NCBI GenBank assembly: GCA_947474565.1
Contig: CANJIS010000002.1
Span: 149,102-213,101 of the forward strand
Source of the DNA: Alphaproteobacteria bacterium
GTDB taxonomy: Bacteria; Pseudomonadota; Alphaproteobacteria; Micropepsales; Micropepsaceae
DNA: 64,000 nt
Direction of reading: 5' to 3'
The notes below the pieces were generated by a model. It was not told the DNA's origin and made no database searches. It saw only the letters and a list, made by a program, of their open reading frames with translations. The first letter of the stretch is position 1. Each line of letters opens with the position of its first letter. Shown here one piece after another: positions 38,223-48,400 of the stretch. A program made the position numbers and the translations under genes.

Positions 38223-38340
38223 GATTGTTTTCGATACGGAAACCACGGGCTTTAAGCCAGGCGATGGCCACCGCCCCCGCGGCTTTCGCGCAGCGAAGGT
38301 CGCCATTAAAAAAACGGTGCGGCGATGCGAGAGATAGTTT
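38215..38340 (+). pseudogene. Truncated duplicate of the dnaQ 5' end
   Basis: An ORF of 41 codons begins [20 protein letters not shown], identical to real DnaQ over 20 residues except Lys for Glu, then diverges and stops. Over these 60 bp the copies differ at 7 positions, 6 of them synonymous. The ATG lies 8 bp inside the coaE end, where native genes of this operon start. A 50-bp filler with a small stem follows before the intact dnaQ. Confidence 0.8.
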
Positions 38341-39023
38341 TCGACACGGAAACGACGGGCTTCGAGCCAGGCGATGGTCACCGCATCGTTGAAATTGGCT
38401 GTGTCGAACTGATCGATCATTTCCCAACCGGCAAAAGCTTCCAGGCCTATCTCAACCCCGAACGCGATGTGCCCATCGAGTCCCAGCGGGTGCACGGCCT
38501 GTCTGATGAATTCCTGCGCGACAAGCCTTTCTTTTCCCACGTGGTCGAAGAATTCCTGGCCTTTATCGGCGATGCGCCGCTGGTCATTCACAACGCCAGC
38601 TTCGACATCAAATTCATCAACGCCGAACTGAAGCGTACCGGCCATGCCGCCATTCCCCTGGCGCGCGCCATCGACACCATCGAAATCGCCAAGCGCAAAT
38701 TTCCGGGCGCGCGCTATTCACTCGATGAATTGTGCAAACGCTTCAGTGTCGATCTGTCAGGGCGCACCAAGCACGGCGCGTTGCTGGACGCCGATCTCAC
38801 GGCGCAAATCTATCTGGAGCTGATCGGCGGCCGGCAGCGCGGCTTGGCATTGGCGCCGGTGGAAATGGCTGTGACTGAAGTCGCGATGGATTCCGTTCGC
38901 GCACACGCCCGGCCACGGCCCTTGCCACCGCGCCTGTCGGAAGAGGAACTCGCCCAGCACACAGCCTTCGTCGCCAAGGAACTGGGCGACAAAGCGTTAT
39001 GGCTTGAATTCAGCGAAGCTTAA
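38325..39023 (+). CDS. dnaQ: DNA polymerase III epsilon (proofreading) subunit
   Basis: The 232-residue DEDDh exonuclease subunit shows IVFDTETTGF (ExoI; Asp and Glu), VIHNASFDIKFIN (ExoII) and HGALLDADLTAQIYL (ExoIII, His/Asp). A C-terminal segment (PRLSEEELAQHTAFV) resembles the alpha-binding end. An N-terminal duplicate lies directly upstream. Confidence 0.96.
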   Translation: MREIVFDTETTGFEPGDGHRIVEIGCVELIDHFPTGKSFQAYLNPERDVPIESQRVHGLSDEFLRDKPFFSHVVEEFLAFIGDAPLVIHNASFDIKFINAELKRTGHAAIPLARAIDTIEIAKRKFPGARYSLDELCKRFSVDLSGRTKHGALLDADLTAQIYLELIGGRQRGLALAPVEMAVTEVAMDSVRAHARPRPLPPRLSEEELAQHTAFVAKELGDKALWLEFSEA

Positions 39024-39472
39024 GCGCTGCCGGAAGGTGGTGTCGCCTGGGCCTGGGCAACGCGCGCCTGGTACAGCTTGTTGAAATCAATCGGCTCGAT
39101 CACCAGCGGCGGCATGCCGCCATCACGCACCACATCGGCGATAATGCGGCGGGCAAACGGGAACATCAGGTAAGGCGTCTGCACCATCAGGCCGATGGCC
39201 AGCATGTCTTCGGGAACATTTGCCACGCGAACCAGCGCGCCATACGCCATTTCCATCAGGAACAGGGGCCGGCCTTCGCCATTGGCCCGCACGCGCATAT
39301 GCAGCACGACTTCGTGATGGTCGGGGCCAACGCCACGGGTCTGCACATCAATGCCGAAATCCAGTTCCGGCGCACCGGAAAAGCCTTGGGGCGCGCTGGG
39401 ATTTTCGAAGGAAAGATCCTTGATGTACTGGCCCACAATCTGAAGATTGGGCTCGCCGCCGGCGCTGCTCAT
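39020..39472 (-). CDS. secB: Protein-export chaperone SecB
   Basis: The 150-residue tetrameric chaperone passes preproteins to SecA. It has YIKDLSFENP and the C-terminal conserved LMFPFARRIIADVVRDGGMPPLVIEPIDF. It converges with dnaQ by a 4-bp overlap. Confidence 0.97.
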   Translation of the reverse strand: MSSAGGEPNLQIVGQYIKDLSFENPSAPQGFSGAPELDFGIDVQTRGVGPDHHEVVLHMRVRANGEGRPLFLMEMAYGALVRVANVPEDMLAIGLMVQTPYLMFPFARRIIADVVRDGGMPPLVIEPIDFNKLYQARVAQAQATPPSGSA

Positions 39473-39618
39473 GGCTGTCCTTTTTGTATAATCGGCCCGC
39501 GCGCTACCATGGAATCCGCATTTAAGACAAGGCTTCCGCCCCGTTTGATGCGTTATTGTAAATGCCTGGACCCGAAAAGCCGGGAAAGCTAGGCTTCAAA
39601 AGCCTTGGGAATGGACCG

Positions 39619-40215
39619 ATGCCGGATTCACAGCTGATTGGAATTTTGATCGCCGCCATGGTGGCAGGGGTTCTGCTGTTCCGCCTCTACACCGTGCTGG
39701 GCCGCCGTACCGGGCACGAGCCGAGCCGGGAACAGCAGGCGCCGCGCGCGGCTGCATCGTCGCCGTTGCGGTCGCCGGCTGCTGTCGAAGCGTTACCGCC
39801 CGAAGGCGCCTGTGCGCGGGGCTTGATGGATATCGAGCTGGCCGATACAAGTTTTGATCGGGCGCATTTTCTCAATGGCGCACGCGCCGCATATGAAATC
39901 ATTCAGAAGGCCTATGCCGACGCTGACCGGCTGGCGTTGCGCCCGCTGCTGTCCGACGAAGTCTATGCCGCGTTTGAACGCGAGATTGCGGCGCGGCCCG
40001 GCGCTGCCGACCGCTTGAATCAGATTCTCGATGCGAAGATTGTCGGCGCATCCCTGGACGGCAAGCTGGCCGACATCACTGTGGCCTTCCGCGCCAGATT
40101 CACCGCGCCGGGTGGAAGCCCGCGCGAAGTCGCCGACCATTGGAGCTTTGCCCGCACACTCGGCGCGTCCGATCCCAACTGGATTCTGGTGGCGACGGCG
40201 GGCGAAGCCGCCTGA
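39619..40215 (+). CDS. Tim44-domain inner-membrane protein
   Basis: The 198-residue protein has one N-terminal membrane anchor (LIGILIAAMVAGVLLF), a Pro/Ala-rich linker and a Tim44-like domain (from FLNGARAAYEIIQKAYADAD to WILVATAGEAA). In alphaproteobacteria such proteins (TimA type) sit near secB and mltA and are related to mitochondrial Tim44. The start ATG at 39619 is chosen to begin with the anchor. Confidence 0.85.
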   Translation: MPDSQLIGILIAAMVAGVLLFRLYTVLGRRTGHEPSREQQAPRAAASSPLRSPAAVEALPPEGACARGLMDIELADTSFDRAHFLNGARAAYEIIQKAYADADRLALRPLLSDEVYAAFEREIAARPGAADRLNQILDAKIVGASLDGKLADITVAFRARFTAPGGSPREVADHWSFARTLGASDPNWILVATAGEAA

Positions 40216-40220
40216 GCCGC

Positions 40221-41384
40221 TTGAAGCGCCTTGGCATCCTCACTGCACTGGCCGTTCTGGCGGCGGCGCTTTTCGGGTTCTATTTTTGGCAAAGCACCCG
40301 GCCAGGGCCGCTGCGCCTGACCCAAACGCAATTTTCCAAACTGCCGGGATGGGGAAACGCCGATCTCAACGCCGCGATGGCGTCTTTTCATCGCGGCTGT
40401 GAAGCGCTCACGGTCAAACCGCCCGCGACCCCGATGGGCGGCAAGGGCTATGCCGGAACGGTGGGCGACTGGGATTCTGTTTGCGGCGCGGACGAACCTG
40501 ACGCGCGCGCTTTTTTTGAAAAGAACTTCACGCCCTTTCAGATTTCAGCGGGCGGGGCGACGGCGGGACTCTTCACCGGTTATTACGAGCCGTTGATCCG
40601 CGCCAGCCGCAGCCGTCATGATGCGTATCAGACGCCGGTCTATGGCGTGCCGCCCGATTTGATGCGGGTGGACCTGTCGCAATTCAATCCGCGCCTCAAT
40701 GGGGAGCATATTTCGGGGCGGCTGGAAGGGCGCAAGCTGGTGCCCTTCGCCACCCGGGCCGAGATCAATTCCGGTGGACTGGCCAATACGCCCATTCTGT
40801 TCTGGTGCGACGATCCGATTGCGCTGTTCTTTTTGCAGATCCAGGGTTCGGGGCGCGTCGCGTTCGACAGCGGGGAAAATGCCCGCATCGCCTATGCCGG
40901 AGAAAACGGCCGGCCTTACACCGCCATCGGGCGCACTTTGATCCGGGAAGGCGCGCTCAAGCGCGAGAATGTCTCTCTGGCTACCATCCGCGACTGGTTG
41001 AAAGCCCATCCCGAACGCGCGCAAGAGGTGATGGAGACCAATCAGTCCTTTATCTTTTTTGAGGAAAAGCCCGTCGGCGAAGCAGGCCTGGGCGCCACCG
41101 GTACATTGGGCGTGGCGCTCACGCCCCGCGCGAGCATGGCGATTGATCCGCGCCTGAATGTGCTGGGCGCGCCGTATTATGTCGATGCCGCCCCGGTGAC
41201 GGCGCTGCTGGTGGCGCAGGACACCGGCGGGGCCATTCGCGGCGAAGTGCGCGGCGATGTTTTTTTTGGCGATGGTGAAAAGGCGGAAGCAGACGCCGGT
41301 AGCATGAAATCGAATGGCGAGATGTATGTGCTGCTGCCTAATGCGGTGGCGGCAAAGCTGGGCGCGCAAAAGGAATTTCCGTGA
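40221..41384 (+). CDS. mltA: MltA membrane-bound lytic murein transglycosylase
   Basis: The approximately 387-residue protein has a signal anchor (LGILTALAVLAAALFGFYFW). The MltA domain shows FTGYYEPLIRAS, FLQIQGSGRVAF, and a 3D/barwin-like end with AQDTGGAIRGEVRGDVFFGDG, where the catalytic Asp is visible. It cleaves peptidoglycan glycan strands. The start TTG at 40221 fits the anchor; the upstream extension overlaps the Tim44 gene. Confidence 0.92.
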   Translation: MKRLGILTALAVLAAALFGFYFWQSTRPGPLRLTQTQFSKLPGWGNADLNAAMASFHRGCEALTVKPPATPMGGKGYAGTVGDWDSVCGADEPDARAFFEKNFTPFQISAGGATAGLFTGYYEPLIRASRSRHDAYQTPVYGVPPDLMRVDLSQFNPRLNGEHISGRLEGRKLVPFATRAEINSGGLANTPILFWCDDPIALFFLQIQGSGRVAFDSGENARIAYAGENGRPYTAIGRTLIREGALKRENVSLATIRDWLKAHPERAQEVMETNQSFIFFEEKPVGEAGLGATGTLGVALTPRASMAIDPRLNVLGAPYYVDAAPVTALLVAQDTGGAIRGEVRGDVFFGDGEKAEADAGSMKSNGEMYVLLPNAVAAKLGAQKEFP

Positions 41385-41842
41385 CCCGCCGCGCCAGCGA
41401 AGAGGAAAAGATTCTTTTCCGCAAAACAGTGGCTGAGGCCAGTCCGCAGGCGGTCATAAAGCCCAGGACGAAGAAGGCCACTGCCAAAGCGGTGCCGCCG
41501 GGACTGGACGGTGCCACCAGCGCAAAACTGAAACGGGGCGCGAAAGCACCCGATGCCAAACTTGATTTGCACGGCATGACCCAGGCGGCGGCGCATCGCG
41601 CGCTCACATCTTTCATTCGCCAGGCGCATAAAAACGGGGTGCGGCTGGCGTTGGTGGTGACGGGCCAGGGCAATCCCGACAAAGAGGCGGCGGGTTGGGC
41701 CAAAAGTCCCCATGGCGCTCTAAAACAGATGGTGCCGCGCTGGTTGAACGAGGGCGATCTTGCCGCCTTCATCACCGGTACCGCGCCCGCCCATATCCGC
41801 CATGGTGGCAACGGCGCGCTTTACGTCTATCTGCGCAAATGA
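41381..41842 (+). CDS. Smr-domain protein
   Basis: The 153-residue protein has a basic, low-complexity N-terminus and a C-terminal Smr domain with KLDLHGMTQAAAHRAL and LALVVTGQGN, the DHxG-like and TGxG motifs of Smr endonucleases. The GTG start overlaps the mltA stop. It overlaps yjbQ by 4 bp. Confidence 0.9.
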   Translation: MTRRASEEEKILFRKTVAEASPQAVIKPRTKKATAKAVPPGLDGATSAKLKRGAKAPDAKLDLHGMTQAAAHRALTSFIRQAHKNGVRLALVVTGQGNPDKEAAGWAKSPHGALKQMVPRWLNEGDLAAFITGTAPAHIRHGGNGALYVYLRK

Positions 41843-42249
41843 AGCAGGCTTTCCACACCGTCAGCGTTTCCACGCATGGGCCAGGTCTCTATGAGATCAC
41901 CGATAAGTTGAGCGCCGTGCTGAAGGGCGCAGGCGAGGGGTTGCTCACCTGTTTCGTCCGACACACGTCGGCTTCGCTGTTGATTCAGGAAAATGCCGAT
42001 CCCGATGTGCAGAAGGATTTGCAGGATTTTTTTGCACATTTGGCCAAGACGGGACCGCGCTTCCGCCACACCGCCGAAGGGCCGGACGATATGCCCTCGC
42101 ACATCAAATCGGCCCTGACGCAAACTTCGACTGGCATTCCGGTGCGCAACGGCAAGCCGGTGCTGGGCACCTGGCAGGGGCTTTATCTATTTGAGCATCG
42201 CGACGCGCCGCATACGCGCGAAGTGATGCTTCACTACATCGGCGAATAA
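41839..42249 (+). CDS. yjbQ: YjbQ family (UPF0047) protein
   Basis: The 136-residue protein has FVRHTSASLLIQENADPDVQKDL and LGTWQGLYLFEHRDAPHTRE, family signatures. Members have weak thiamine-phosphate synthase activity. The ATG at 41839 follows the Smr gene by overlap. Confidence 0.92.
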   Translation: MKQAFHTVSVSTHGPGLYEITDKLSAVLKGAGEGLLTCFVRHTSASLLIQENADPDVQKDLQDFFAHLAKTGPRFRHTAEGPDDMPSHIKSALTQTSTGIPVRNGKPVLGTWQGLYLFEHRDAPHTREVMLHYIGE

Positions 42250-42252
42250 TGA

Positions 42253-42287
42253 TGTTGTCATTCCCGCGAAAGCGGGAATCCAGCGTC
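42253..42287. repeat. GTCATTCCCGCGAAAGCGGGAATCC hairpin repeat
   Basis: TTCCCGC-GAAA-GCGGGAA forms an 7-bp stem with a GAAA loop, flanked by GTCA and TCCAGCG. Repeats of this form are found in very many proteobacterial genomes. One clear copy lies here between yjbQ and the adenosine kinase-like gene and could also act as a transcription stop. Confidence 0.7.
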
Positions 42288-43301
42288 CTAAGCTAGCTCC
42301 GCCTTTGCAGCCAATTCTTTCAGTGACGTCTCCGGCCGCGCGCCATAGTGCGAGATCACTTCGGCAGCGGCGATGGCGCCCAGCCTTCCGCAATCCGCCA
42401 GCCCCTTGCCATGCGTCAGGCCATACAGGAATCCGGCGGCGTATTGATCGCCCGCACCGGTGGTGTCGATTACGCGCGACACGGGTGCGGCGGGAATGGT
42501 GTGGACCTGGCCTTCTTCCACCACGACACAGCCCTTGGCTGAGCGGGTGAGGGCGGCGATGCCGCCCCATTTGCGCGCCGCTTCCACCACGCCGTCAAAC
42601 TCATCGGCCTGGAACAGCGCTTTGGCTTCGTCTTCATTGGCGAACAGAATGCCGACTTCCTTGTCGAGCAAATGCAGGAATTCATCGCGGAAGCGGCCGA
42701 CGCAGAAGGAATCCGACAGCGACAGCGCCACCCGGCCGCCCGCGCCATTCATGGCGGCGATGGCCTTGCGCGAGGCCTGCTTGGCGTTTTCCTCATCCCA
42801 CAAATAGCCTTCGATATAGAGAAAGCGTGCCTCTGCGACTTGGCTCTCATCCACATCGTCCGGCACCAGTTCACGGCAGGCGCCCAGATAAGTGTTCATG
42901 CTGCGCTGGCCGTCCGGCGTCACTGCGATCATGCAGCTGGCGGTGGTGGAGCCGTCATTGGCGGCGGGGGCGCTGAAGGTGATGCCCTGGGCGCTCATGG
43001 ATTTGCCGAAGACGCCGCCCAGCCGGTCATCCTTGACCTTGCCGATGAACAGGCCCGTGCCGCCCAGCGAGGCAAGCCCCGCCATGGTGTTGGCGGCCGA
43101 ACCGCCCGCCACTTCATGCAGGCCGCTCAGGGCCTGGCTGTTGTCGGCCAATGCTTTCATCAATTCCTTGGCGCGGAATTCGTCAATCAGGGTCATGCCG
43201 CCCTTGGCGATCTTGTGGGTCAACAGGAAGCGGTCATCCACCGACGCGATGACGTCCACAATGGCGTTGCCCAAAGCCGCGACGTCGTATTTTTTTGCCA
43301 T
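42288..43301 (-). CDS. PfkB-family sugar/adenosine kinase
   Basis: The 337-residue ribokinase-fold protein shows AGGSAANTMAGLASLGG (substrate side) and VIDTTGAGDQYAAGFLYGLTHG (DTxGAGD anion hole with catalytic Asp). It resembles alphaproteobacterial adenosine kinases. The precise substrate is not provable from sequence. Confidence 0.85.
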   Translation of the reverse strand: MAKKYDVAALGNAIVDVIASVDDRFLLTHKIAKGGMTLIDEFRAKELMKALADNSQALSGLHEVAGGSAANTMAGLASLGGTGLFIGKVKDDRLGGVFGKSMSAQGITFSAPAANDGSTTASCMIAVTPDGQRSMNTYLGACRELVPDDVDESQVAEARFLYIEGYLWDEENAKQASRKAIAAMNGAGGRVALSLSDSFCVGRFRDEFLHLLDKEVGILFANEDEAKALFQADEFDGVVEAARKWGGIAALTRSAKGCVVVEEGQVHTIPAAPVSRVIDTTGAGDQYAAGFLYGLTHGKGLADCGRLGAIAAAEVISHYGARPETSLKELAAKAELA

Positions 43302-43422
43302 GACATGTCCCCTGCAAAGCCAAACCCATACGGAACCGGGCCCCTATGCGCAAGCACCGGAAAGCCCTTGTCGGGCCCCTTGCGGATGTGCATCTGTTTT
43401 ACCCCATGCGCGAGGAGGCGTC

Positions 43423-43776
43423 ATGATCCGTAAGATCGCGATATCGATGGCCGCCCTGCTGCTGGCCGGGTGCGCCGCCAAAACGCCGGCCCCTGTCCGC
43501 ACCGCGCCGGTGCCGATTCCGGCGCCGCCGCCAAAACAGTCTGCGCCGCCTGCCTTCGACGGCCTTTCCGCCGACGCCTTGAAAACACGGTTGGGAACGC
43601 CGGCCTTTTCCCGCAAAGACGGCAGCACCGATATGTGGCGTTATGACGTGAAGGACTGCCACGCCTTTTTCTTTTTAACGGCCGGGAAGGTTTCGCATGT
43701 GGAGACCATTCCGCGCCCCGCGAATCAGACGATCGATACCGCCTGCCTCAACGCGTTGCCGAAGAAAGCTTCTTAA
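43423..43776 (+). CDS. Small lipoprotein
   Basis: The 117-residue product has a lipobox (LLLAGC, Cys about residue 17) after a short signal, then a Pro-rich linker and a domain with LKTRLGTPAFSRKDGSTDMWRYDVKDCHAFFFL. The SD GAGGAGG is strong. It converges with nth, overlapping 29 bp. Function unknown; a small outer-membrane-attached role is likely. Confidence 0.8.
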   Translation: MIRKIAISMAALLLAGCAAKTPAPVRTAPVPIPAPPPKQSAPPAFDGLSADALKTRLGTPAFSRKDGSTDMWRYDVKDCHAFFFLTAGKVSHVETIPRPANQTIDTACLNALPKKAS

Positions 43777-44449
43777 TCGGCGCCCGCTTCTTTTCTGATG
43801 GCAGTTCCTTGGTCTTGTCCGGAAAATGGCAGAGATCGCGCACCACACAGGTCGGGCATAAGGGCTTGCGCGCCACGCAGGTGTAGCGGCCATGCAGGAT
43901 CAGCCAATGATGCGCATGGCTGAGATATTTTTCCGGCCCCCGCTTTTCCAGGCCCAGCTCCACCTCCAGAACATTCTTTCCCGGCGCCAGTCCCGTGCGG
44001 TTGGAAACGCGAAAGATATGGGTGTCCACGGCGATGGTGGGTTCACCGAACGCCACGTTCAAAACCACGTTGGCGGTTTTGCGTCCCACGCCGGGCAATT
44101 CCTCCAGCGCCTCGCGATTTTTCGGCACCTGGCCGCCATGCTTCTCAATCAGCAGCTTCGAGAGCGCGATGACATTCTTGGCCTTGCCGCGATAAAGCCC
44201 GATGGTCTTGATCGCATCGGTCAGCCTGGCTTCGCCCAACGCCACCATCTTTTCCGGCGTGTCGATGTGGCTGAACAAAGGCGCGGTCGCCTTGTTCACC
44301 GACTTGTCGGTGGCCTGGGCCGACAGCGCCACCGCCACCACCAGCGTATAGGGATTGGAATATTGCAGCTCGGTCTGGGGCGACGGATTGTTTTTCTTGA
44401 GCCGCGCGAAGAAGTCCTCGATCTGCGCGCCGGTCATGCGCTTGACCAT
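43748..44449 (-). CDS. nth: Endonuclease III (DNA glycosylase/AP lyase)
   Basis: The 233-residue base-excision repair enzyme has HhH LPGVGRKTANVVL with catalytic Lys, VDTHIFRVSNR with catalytic Asp, and a [4Fe-4S] loop C-X6-C-X2-C-X5-C near the C-terminus. The start overlaps the dapB stop by 1 bp. Confidence 0.96.
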   Translation of the reverse strand: MVKRMTGAQIEDFFARLKKNNPSPQTELQYSNPYTLVVAVALSAQATDKSVNKATAPLFSHIDTPEKMVALGEARLTDAIKTIGLYRGKAKNVIALSKLLIEKHGGQVPKNREALEELPGVGRKTANVVLNVAFGEPTIAVDTHIFRVSNRTGLAPGKNVLEVELGLEKRGPEKYLSHAHHWLILHGRYTCVARKPLCPTCVVRDLCHFPDKTKELPSEKKRAPIKKLSSATR

Positions 44450-45246
44450 CAGAGGCCCAGCACATCCGTCATGCTGTAGAGACCGGGCTTCTTGCCATGG
44501 CCCCAGCGCGCTGCGGTTACTGCGCCACGCGCAAAGATGCCGCGATCTTCGGCGGAATGGGACAGGGTCAGACGCTCACCCGGCCCGGCCAGGATCACGT
44601 CATGTTCGCCGATCACAGATCCGCCGCGCAAGCTAGCGAAGCCGATGGTGCCGTCGGTACGCGGACCGTGGTTGCCGTCTTGGCGGCGCAGTTTTTCCAG
44701 CGTGCTGTCACGGCCCTTCGCCGCAGCATCACCCAAAAGCAAAGCCGTGCCGGAAGGCGCATCCACTTTCAGCTTGTGATGCATTTCCAGAATTTCGATG
44801 TCATAGCCAGGCAATGCCTTGGCGGCCTTGGCCACCAGCGCTGCCAGCAGCGTGACACCCATGCTCATATTGCCGGATTTGACGATCACGGCATGGCGCG
44901 CTGCCGCCTCAATGCGCTTGTCATCGGCGGCGGAAAAGCCGGTGGTGCCGATGACATGGACAATGCGGGCCTGCGCCGCCAGATCGGCCAGCATGATCGA
45001 AACCATGGGCCGCGTGAAATCGATCACCGCGTCGGCGTTCGCCAGCAGCGGCAGCGGATCGGCCGTGAGCTTGATGCCGTTGGTCTGCAGTCCCGCCAGC
45101 ATTCCGGCATCCATGCCCAGTTCGGGCTTGCCTTCGGCTTCCAGCGCGCCCACCAGCCGGGCGTCATGGCCTTGGGCGATTTCGCGCACCAAGGCGCGGC
45201 CCATCCGGCCCGACGCGCCTGCCACCACGATTTTCAATTCCGCCAT
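44449..45246 (-). CDS. dapB: 4-hydroxy-tetrahydrodipicolinate reductase
   Basis: The 265-residue NAD(P)H enzyme of lysine/DAP synthesis has [14 protein letters not shown], and [19 protein letters not shown] (catalytic His/Lys). The ATG at 45246 is the family start; the longer reading is rejected. It stands next to grpE, where dnaK might be expected. Confidence 0.96.
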   Translation of the reverse strand: MAELKIVVAGASGRMGRALVREIAQGHDARLVGALEAEGKPELGMDAGMLAGLQTNGIKLTADPLPLLANADAVIDFTRPMVSIMLADLAAQARIVHVIGTTGFSAADDKRIEAAARHAVIVKSGNMSMGVTLLAALVAKAAKALPGYDIEILEMHHKLKVDAPSGTALLLGDAAAKGRDSTLEKLRRQDGNHGPRTDGTIGFASLRGGSVIGEHDVILAGPGERLTLSHSAEDRGIFARGAVTAARWGHGKKPGLYSMTDVLGL

Positions 45247-45262
45247 GGCCCCACGTCCCCAA

Positions 45263-45847
45263 TCAGACTTTCGTATCCAGGTTTTCACCGGCGGGCTGGC
45301 TTTCGCCGCGCCGCGCCACCGTCACCATCGCGGGACGGAGCAGACGGTCGCCGATCATAAAGCCGGTCTGCATGACATCCACAATCGCCCCCGCCGGCTT
45401 GCCGTTGCCGGGCACTTCCGCGATTGCCTGATGCAGATTGGGATCGAATTTGCCGCTGGTGTCCACTTGCTTGACGCCATAGCGCTCCAGCGTCGAGATC
45501 AATTCCCGGTCGGTGGCTTCCACCCCATCCAGCACCGCCTTGACCTGCGGGTCGGCGGCTTCGCGCAAACCAGGCGGGCAGGCCGCCAGGGCGCGCGAGA
45601 AATTGTCCGCAATGCCCACCATGTCGCGGGCGAATTTGGTCACGGCATACTGAGACACCTCGACCTTTTCCTTGTCGGCGCGGCGGCGGATATTTTCCAC
45701 TTCGGCCAGGGCACGCAGCCGCTGGTCCTTGAGGCTTTCCACTTCCGCCTTCAGGGCCTCCAGCACTGCGAACTCGGCGGCATGGGGATTGTCCTCAAGG
45801 GGCGCTTGCCGCAGATCGTGCACGTCTTCGTTCTTTTCGTCGCTCAT
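45263..45847 (-). CDS. grpE: GrpE nucleotide exchange factor for DnaK
   Basis: The 194-residue protein has a long N-terminal helix and the C-terminal wing with [41 protein letters not shown]. It follows hrcA, a heat-shock arrangement. dnaK/dnaJ are not in the window. Confidence 0.96.
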   Translation of the reverse strand: MSDEKNEDVHDLRQAPLEDNPHAAEFAVLEALKAEVESLKDQRLRALAEVENIRRRADKEKVEVSQYAVTKFARDMVGIADNFSRALAACPPGLREAADPQVKAVLDGVEATDRELISTLERYGVKQVDTSGKFDPNLHQAIAEVPGNGKPAGAIVDVMQTGFMIGDRLLRPAMVTVARRGESQPAGENLDTKV

Positions 45848-45879
45848 ATCTATTCCTTAAACGCCTTGTCCTTAAACCG

Positions 45880-46962
45880 TTAGCCCAGCAGCCGTCCAAT
45901 GACTTTGGCGGTATGATCCACCATGGGGATGATGCGGCCGTAATTCAGGCGGGTCGGGCCCAATACCCCGATCACACCCACAATCTTGCCGGCCGCATTG
46001 GCATAGGGTGCGGCGACAATGGAAGAGCCGGACAGGGAAAACAGCCGGTTCTCCGAACCGATGAAAATGCTGACGCCATCGCCGTCCTTGGCCAGCTCCA
46101 GCAGCCGGATCAGGTCTGCCTTGCGCTCGATATCTTCAAACAGGGTGCGGACGCGTTCGATATCGGCTTGGGCTTCCACCGTGTCCAACAGATGCGATTG
46201 GCCGCGCACAATCAGAACCCGGTCATCGGCGCCGGCGGCCGGGCGGCTCAAGGTCGCCAACCCTTCAGCCACCACCTTGGCGGTGAGGGCATCAAGCATG
46301 GCGCGTTCGCTTTCCAGCTCGGTGAGAATTTCTTCCCGCGCGCCATCCACGGTGCGGCCCGAAAGCCGCGCATTCAGATAGTTCGACGCTTCCACCAACG
46401 CCGAAACCGGCAAGCCCGGCGGCGTATCGATGATGCGGTTTTCCACCTGGCCGTCTTCGCTGACCATGATCACCAGCGCCTTGCCCGGACGCACAGCGAC
46501 GAATTCGACATGCTTCAGGGCCGAATCCTGCTTGGCGGTGACCACCAGCCCGGCACAGCGCGACAATCCGGCCAGGGATTGCGTCGCCTGGGTCAGCACG
46601 TCTTCAATGCCGCGGCCGCTTCCGATGATGCGCGCTTCAATGGCGATGCGCTCATCCGGCGCCAGCTCGCCGATTTCCAAAAGGCCGTCCACAAACAGCC
46701 TGAGGCCCCGCTCTGTCGGCACCCGGCCGGCGCTGGTGTGCGGGGCATAGAGCAGCCCCATCATTTCCAGATCGGCCATCACATTGCGGATGGAGGCGGG
46801 CGACAGCGTCAGCGGCAGGCGCTGGCTCAAGGTGCGCGACCCTACCGGCTCGCCCGACGTCAGGAAGGCTTCCACCAGATGGCGGAAGACTTCCCGCGGC
46901 CTTTCACCCAAAGGGGCGCCCAGCGGCACGGTCTGCGGAAAGGGGATGGGACGCGCGCTCAA
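45880..46962 (-). CDS. hrcA: Heat-inducible transcription repressor HrcA
   Basis: The 360-residue repressor has an N-terminal winged helix (SPASIRNVMADLEMMGLLYAPHTSAGRVPTERG split over residues about 53-84) and GAF-like domain, ending GVIGVLGPTRLNYGRIIPMVDHTAKVIG. The start is a TTG at 46962 with AAAGG upstream. No CIRCE inverted repeat was found nearby. Confidence 0.95.
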   Translation of the reverse strand: MSARPIPFPQTVPLGAPLGERPREVFRHLVEAFLTSGEPVGSRTLSQRLPLTLSPASIRNVMADLEMMGLLYAPHTSAGRVPTERGLRLFVDGLLEIGELAPDERIAIEARIIGSGRGIEDVLTQATQSLAGLSRCAGLVVTAKQDSALKHVEFVAVRPGKALVIMVSEDGQVENRIIDTPPGLPVSALVEASNYLNARLSGRTVDGAREEILTELESERAMLDALTAKVVAEGLATLSRPAAGADDRVLIVRGQSHLLDTVEAQADIERVRTLFEDIERKADLIRLLELAKDGDGVSIFIGSENRLFSLSGSSIVAAPYANAAGKIVGVIGVLGPTRLNYGRIIPMVDHTAKVIGRLLG

Positions 46963-47077
46963 TTATTAAGCCTTTGACATAAAACGAGTTTCTACTGGAG
47001 AGGTGGTGCAATGGACGGCCACCGGCAAAGCGGCTAGGTAACCGCCCCACTCCTTCACTTCAAGATATACGAGAGCC

Positions 47078-47787
<710 letters not shown>

Positions 47788-47791
<4 letters not shown>

Positions 47792-48399
47792 GATTGCCGC
47801 GCGGCAGCCTGTTGGTGGTGGCAAGCCATAACCAGGGCAAGGTGCGCGAGATCAAGGCGCTGCTCGGCCCGCACGGCATCGAGCCGGTGAGCGCGGGCGA
47901 CCTGAAATTGCCCGAGCCGGAAGAGACGGGCCTTACCTTTATCGCCAATGCCGAATTGAAGGCCCGCGCCGCGGCGGATGCCAGCGGCCACCCCGCTTTG
48001 GCTGATGATTCCGGGCTTTGGGTGGATGCGCTGGAGGGCGCGCCCGGCATTTATTCCGCGCGCTGGGCGGGACCGGCAAAAGATTTTCGCATCGCCATGG
48101 CGCGCATCGAAAAAGAGTTGAAGGAAAAAGGCGCCACGGATTTTTCCGCCAAATTCGTTTGCGCGCTGTCCATCGCCATGCCGCATGGTGAAATAAAGAG
48201 TTTTGAAGGCGAGGTTCATGGTCACCTCAGCTTCCCGCCGCGCGGCGATCGCGGCTTCGGCTATGACCCCATCTTCGTTCCCAAGGGCTGGGACCAGACG
48301 TTTGCAGAGATTGACCCGCAAACCAAAAACGACATGAGCCACCGTGCGCATGCTTTTACAAAGCTGCTGCACAGCGGCATCTTCACCGAGAGCCTTTAG
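47788..48399 (+). CDS. rdgB: XTP/dITP pyrophosphatase (RdgB/HAM1)
   Basis: The 203-residue nucleotide-pool sanitiser has [37 protein letters not shown], and [20 protein letters not shown]. The GTG start overlaps the rph stop. Confidence 0.97.
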
Positions 48400-48400
48400 C

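Noticed and set aside
38289..38312. A fourth copy of the MAYRFAA repeat in the filler before dnaQ
   Set aside because: The reverse strand reads MATFAARK without the stop and with a 3-bp difference, so similarity is too weak to count.
45913..46977. A 354-codon open frame antisense to hrcA
   Set aside because: It has no recognisable domain and is a shadow of hrcA; several other long antisense frames (lepA, pheS, YyaL-like gene) were left out for the same reason.
46963..47077. CIRCE element upstream of hrcA
   Set aside because: No TTAGCACTC-N9-GAGTGCTAA-like inverted repeat is present in this interval.
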